A DNA stretch of 24,803 nt, taken from contig JANMLV010000065.1 of assembly GCA_031372705.1 (NCBI GenBank), forward strand, positions 1-24,803, in the 5' to 3' direction. Shown here in pieces: positions 23,398-24,803 of the stretch. The translations under genes and the position numbers were made by a program. This stretch comes from UBA7236 sp031372705 (GTDB lineage Bacteria; Bacteroidota; Bacteroidia; Chitinophagales; BACL12). The notes below the pieces were generated by a model. That model searched no databases. It was not told the origin of the DNA and saw only the letters and a program-made list of their open reading frames with translations. Each line of letters opens with the position of its first letter. Within the stretch, counting starts at the first letter, position 1.

Positions 23398-24803
23398 TTA
23401 TACTATAGCTGTTATATGTGTAATGATTTTATTGGTATTGCTTGTAAATGTAATTTGTTCGGAAGTTACTTTGTTGCCGTAAGTTGGTGAATAGTATGTT
23501 TTTGTAAATGTAGGGAGAATAGGTTTGTTGAATTCGTCAATGACTGTTATTTTGAAATTGTTGAAAAAAGTTTCGTGAGGGTGCCAAATTTGGTGTATCG
23601 GTATGCTCGAATCATGTTGAATCATATCGGTAATAAGCCAATCTGCCACATGTTTAAGTTTTTTTATCTCCCTTTGATGTATATGCCATTTGCCACTTTG
23701 CCTGAATGCTTTTATTGTACCTGAAAAAATATAAGCTTCATCATTTTCAATTAATGTTGCATGTATTAATTGACTGTGGCAAAACCATAAAAACCTAGGG
23801 CCTTTTAACATTTGGTCATATTTACCTAGCATAATCGTATTGTGCGATTCGGTGCCGAAGAAGTATTTAGCAGTTTTAACATCGGAATTATATTGATATG
23901 TGCCTGAATCGCGCATAATATTTATTGATTTGTGCCATAAATCAATATGTAAATTATCAGCTTGTGAAGGCCTGCTTTTGTGTTTGCCACATCTAATAAA
24001 AGTGAAGCTATTATTATCCTTTATGGTATAATAACCACTTTCAGGGAAATTATTGACACCGGATTTAATCTCGATATTGGGAAATGTGCTATCGTAATTA
24101 CCATTTATCCAGTTTGTATCTTCAAATATACAATCTGTAAAACAAGATAACTGCATTGTGTGTGCCAGTGCTTGAAGTTGAGGCCTGAAATCGGAATAAT
24201 TATTATTATTTAATGGAAAAAACAATGAGCCATCATTTGCACCGTAGTTTGGTAATTCACCTGTTTTGTTATCAGTGCAAGCTATTAGAAAATTTAGCGA
24301 CTTAATTAGTTGTGTTTTTAGAACCATTGAAAATGGCTTGCTGTTTAGTTCTCCAACTTTTACAACCAAATTGTAAACTTGAATAACAACACGATGGTAA
24401 TTCATTGAGTATTGTAAATAAGTGCCATCATTAAATATTTGATGCGTTGCTTCTGCTTCAAGTATTTTCCTGCTTTTGCTTTCCCATTTTTCAGATTCTT
24501 TAAATTCCGGGAATAAAGTTGCAAATACAAATAGGGCAGCAGCTTCGGTTATGATATGGTTATTGCGCACTAATTTTTGAGCAAATGCCAAGTTTAAATC
24601 AATATGTTTCAGTTGGTCATAAATGGAGCAAAGTATTTTCTGCCATATATTTTCTGGCAAGTGTTCGGAATCTGCATAGTATTTTAAGGCAAATAACCAA
24701 TTTAGAATCCTTAAAGCAACTTCTTGCCCCGATATGTAATTAGGGCCATAATGAATAGGATTTTCATCTATCCAATTTACAATCTCATTAATAGCAAATT
24801 GGC
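23398..24803 (-). CDS. Heparinase II/III-like protein, 5' end cut by the window
   Basis: About 467 codons are visible and the gene runs off the window edge at 24803. The frame stays open through 24803, and the part upstream of 24660 codes for a conserved heparinase-like stretch (VNWIDENPIHYGPNYISGQEV; ALRILNW), so a TTG at 24660 is internal and not the start. The alpha-barrel part holds the DGTYLQYSMNYHR motif (Tyr and His are typical catalytic residues), and the C-terminal beta-sandwich has ADNLHIDLW, DSGTYQYN and ESHNTIMLG, as in heparinase II/III lyases. Members in Bacteroidetes and enterobacterial exopolysaccharide loci are thought to cleave uronic-acid-containing polymers or trim the locus product. 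Here it is the first visible gene of the run containing the glycosyltransferase. Whether it has a signal peptide cannot be seen, so its compartment is open. Confidence 0.88.
   Translation of the reverse strand, partial: QFAINEIVNWIDENPIHYGPNYISGQEVALRILNWLFALKYYADSEHLPENIWQKILCSIYDQLKHIDLNLAFAQKLVRNNHIITEAAALFVFATLFPEFKESEKWESKSRKILEAEATHQIFNDGTYLQYSMNYHRVVIQVYNLVVKVGELNSKPFSMVLKTQLIKSLNFLIACTDNKTGELPNYGANDGSLFFPLNNNNYSDFRPQLQALAHTMQLSCFTDCIFEDTNWINGNYDSTFPNIEIKSGVNNFPESGYYTIKDNNSFTFIRCGKHKSRPSQADNLHIDLWHKSINIMRDSGTYQYNSDVKTAKYFFGTESHNTIMLGKYDQMLKGPRFLWFCHSQLIHATLIENDEAYIFSGTIKAFRQSGKWHIHQREIKKLKHVADWLITDMIQHDSSIPIHQIWHPHETFFNNFKITVIDEFNKPILPTFTKTYYSPTYGNKVTSEQITFTSNTNKIITHITAIV

Overview
The window reads as a chromosomal segment of a low-GC Bacteroidota bacterium. 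Five secreted proteins end in the type IX secretion (T9SS) type A sorting domain (a V/L-x-P-N-P strand start and a G-x-Y-x-x-x-L/I strand about 60 residues later). TAnnTTTG promoter elements, a Bacteroidetes-type UvrA with a degenerate first zinc finger, and non-Shine-Dalgarno starts agree with this. I cannot place it below phylum level from sequence alone.

Region 1 (167-5510, + strand) holds four consecutive T9SS cargo genes: a thioredoxin-fold protein with CGSC, a small two-cysteine protein of unknown function, a three-domain multicopper oxidase with all copper ligands intact, and a His/Met-rich NHL-type propeller protein. The first three are separated by 2 and 6 bases and look like one operon; the fourth follows after 77 bases. 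Together they suggest an extracellular copper-handling or oxidase set. A gene-free stretch (5511-6072) follows and carries two copies of a conserved 20-base hairpin element.

Region 2 (6073-13448) holds metabolic, envelope and repair genes. An aldehyde dehydrogenase of the 2-aminomuconate-semialdehyde type (TTG start) and a RidA-family protein of the 2-aminomuconate deaminase type fit consecutive late steps of 3-hydroxyanthranilate (kynurenine-route tryptophan) breakdown. Between them are a LysM-bearing M23 lipoprotein and a convergent von Willebrand A lipoprotein with a T9SS tail, separated by a clear bidirectional terminator. uvrA follows with its own promoter.

Region 3 (13443-24803, all - strand) is an exopolysaccharide/glycan locus. 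Reading along transcription: a heparinase II/III-like protein (cut by the window edge), a WbuB/WcaI-like GT4 glycosyltransferase, a PglC-like phosphoglycosyl transferase fused to a GNAT domain, a FemAB-like acyl/aminoacyl transferase, a PglE-like sugar aminotransferase, a PglF/WbpM-like 4,6-dehydratase, an OPX outer-membrane export lipoprotein, and a Wzc-like co-polymerase/tyrosine kinase with a Tyr-Gly repeat tail. The dehydratase, aminotransferase, N-acetyltransferase domain and phosphoglycosyl transferase together spell out a UDP-bacillosamine-like route (4-acylamino-2,4,6-trideoxy sugar) ending in loading onto lipid carrier. No flippase or polymerase lies within the window. The wzc and uvrA genes converge with overlapping ends and no terminator.
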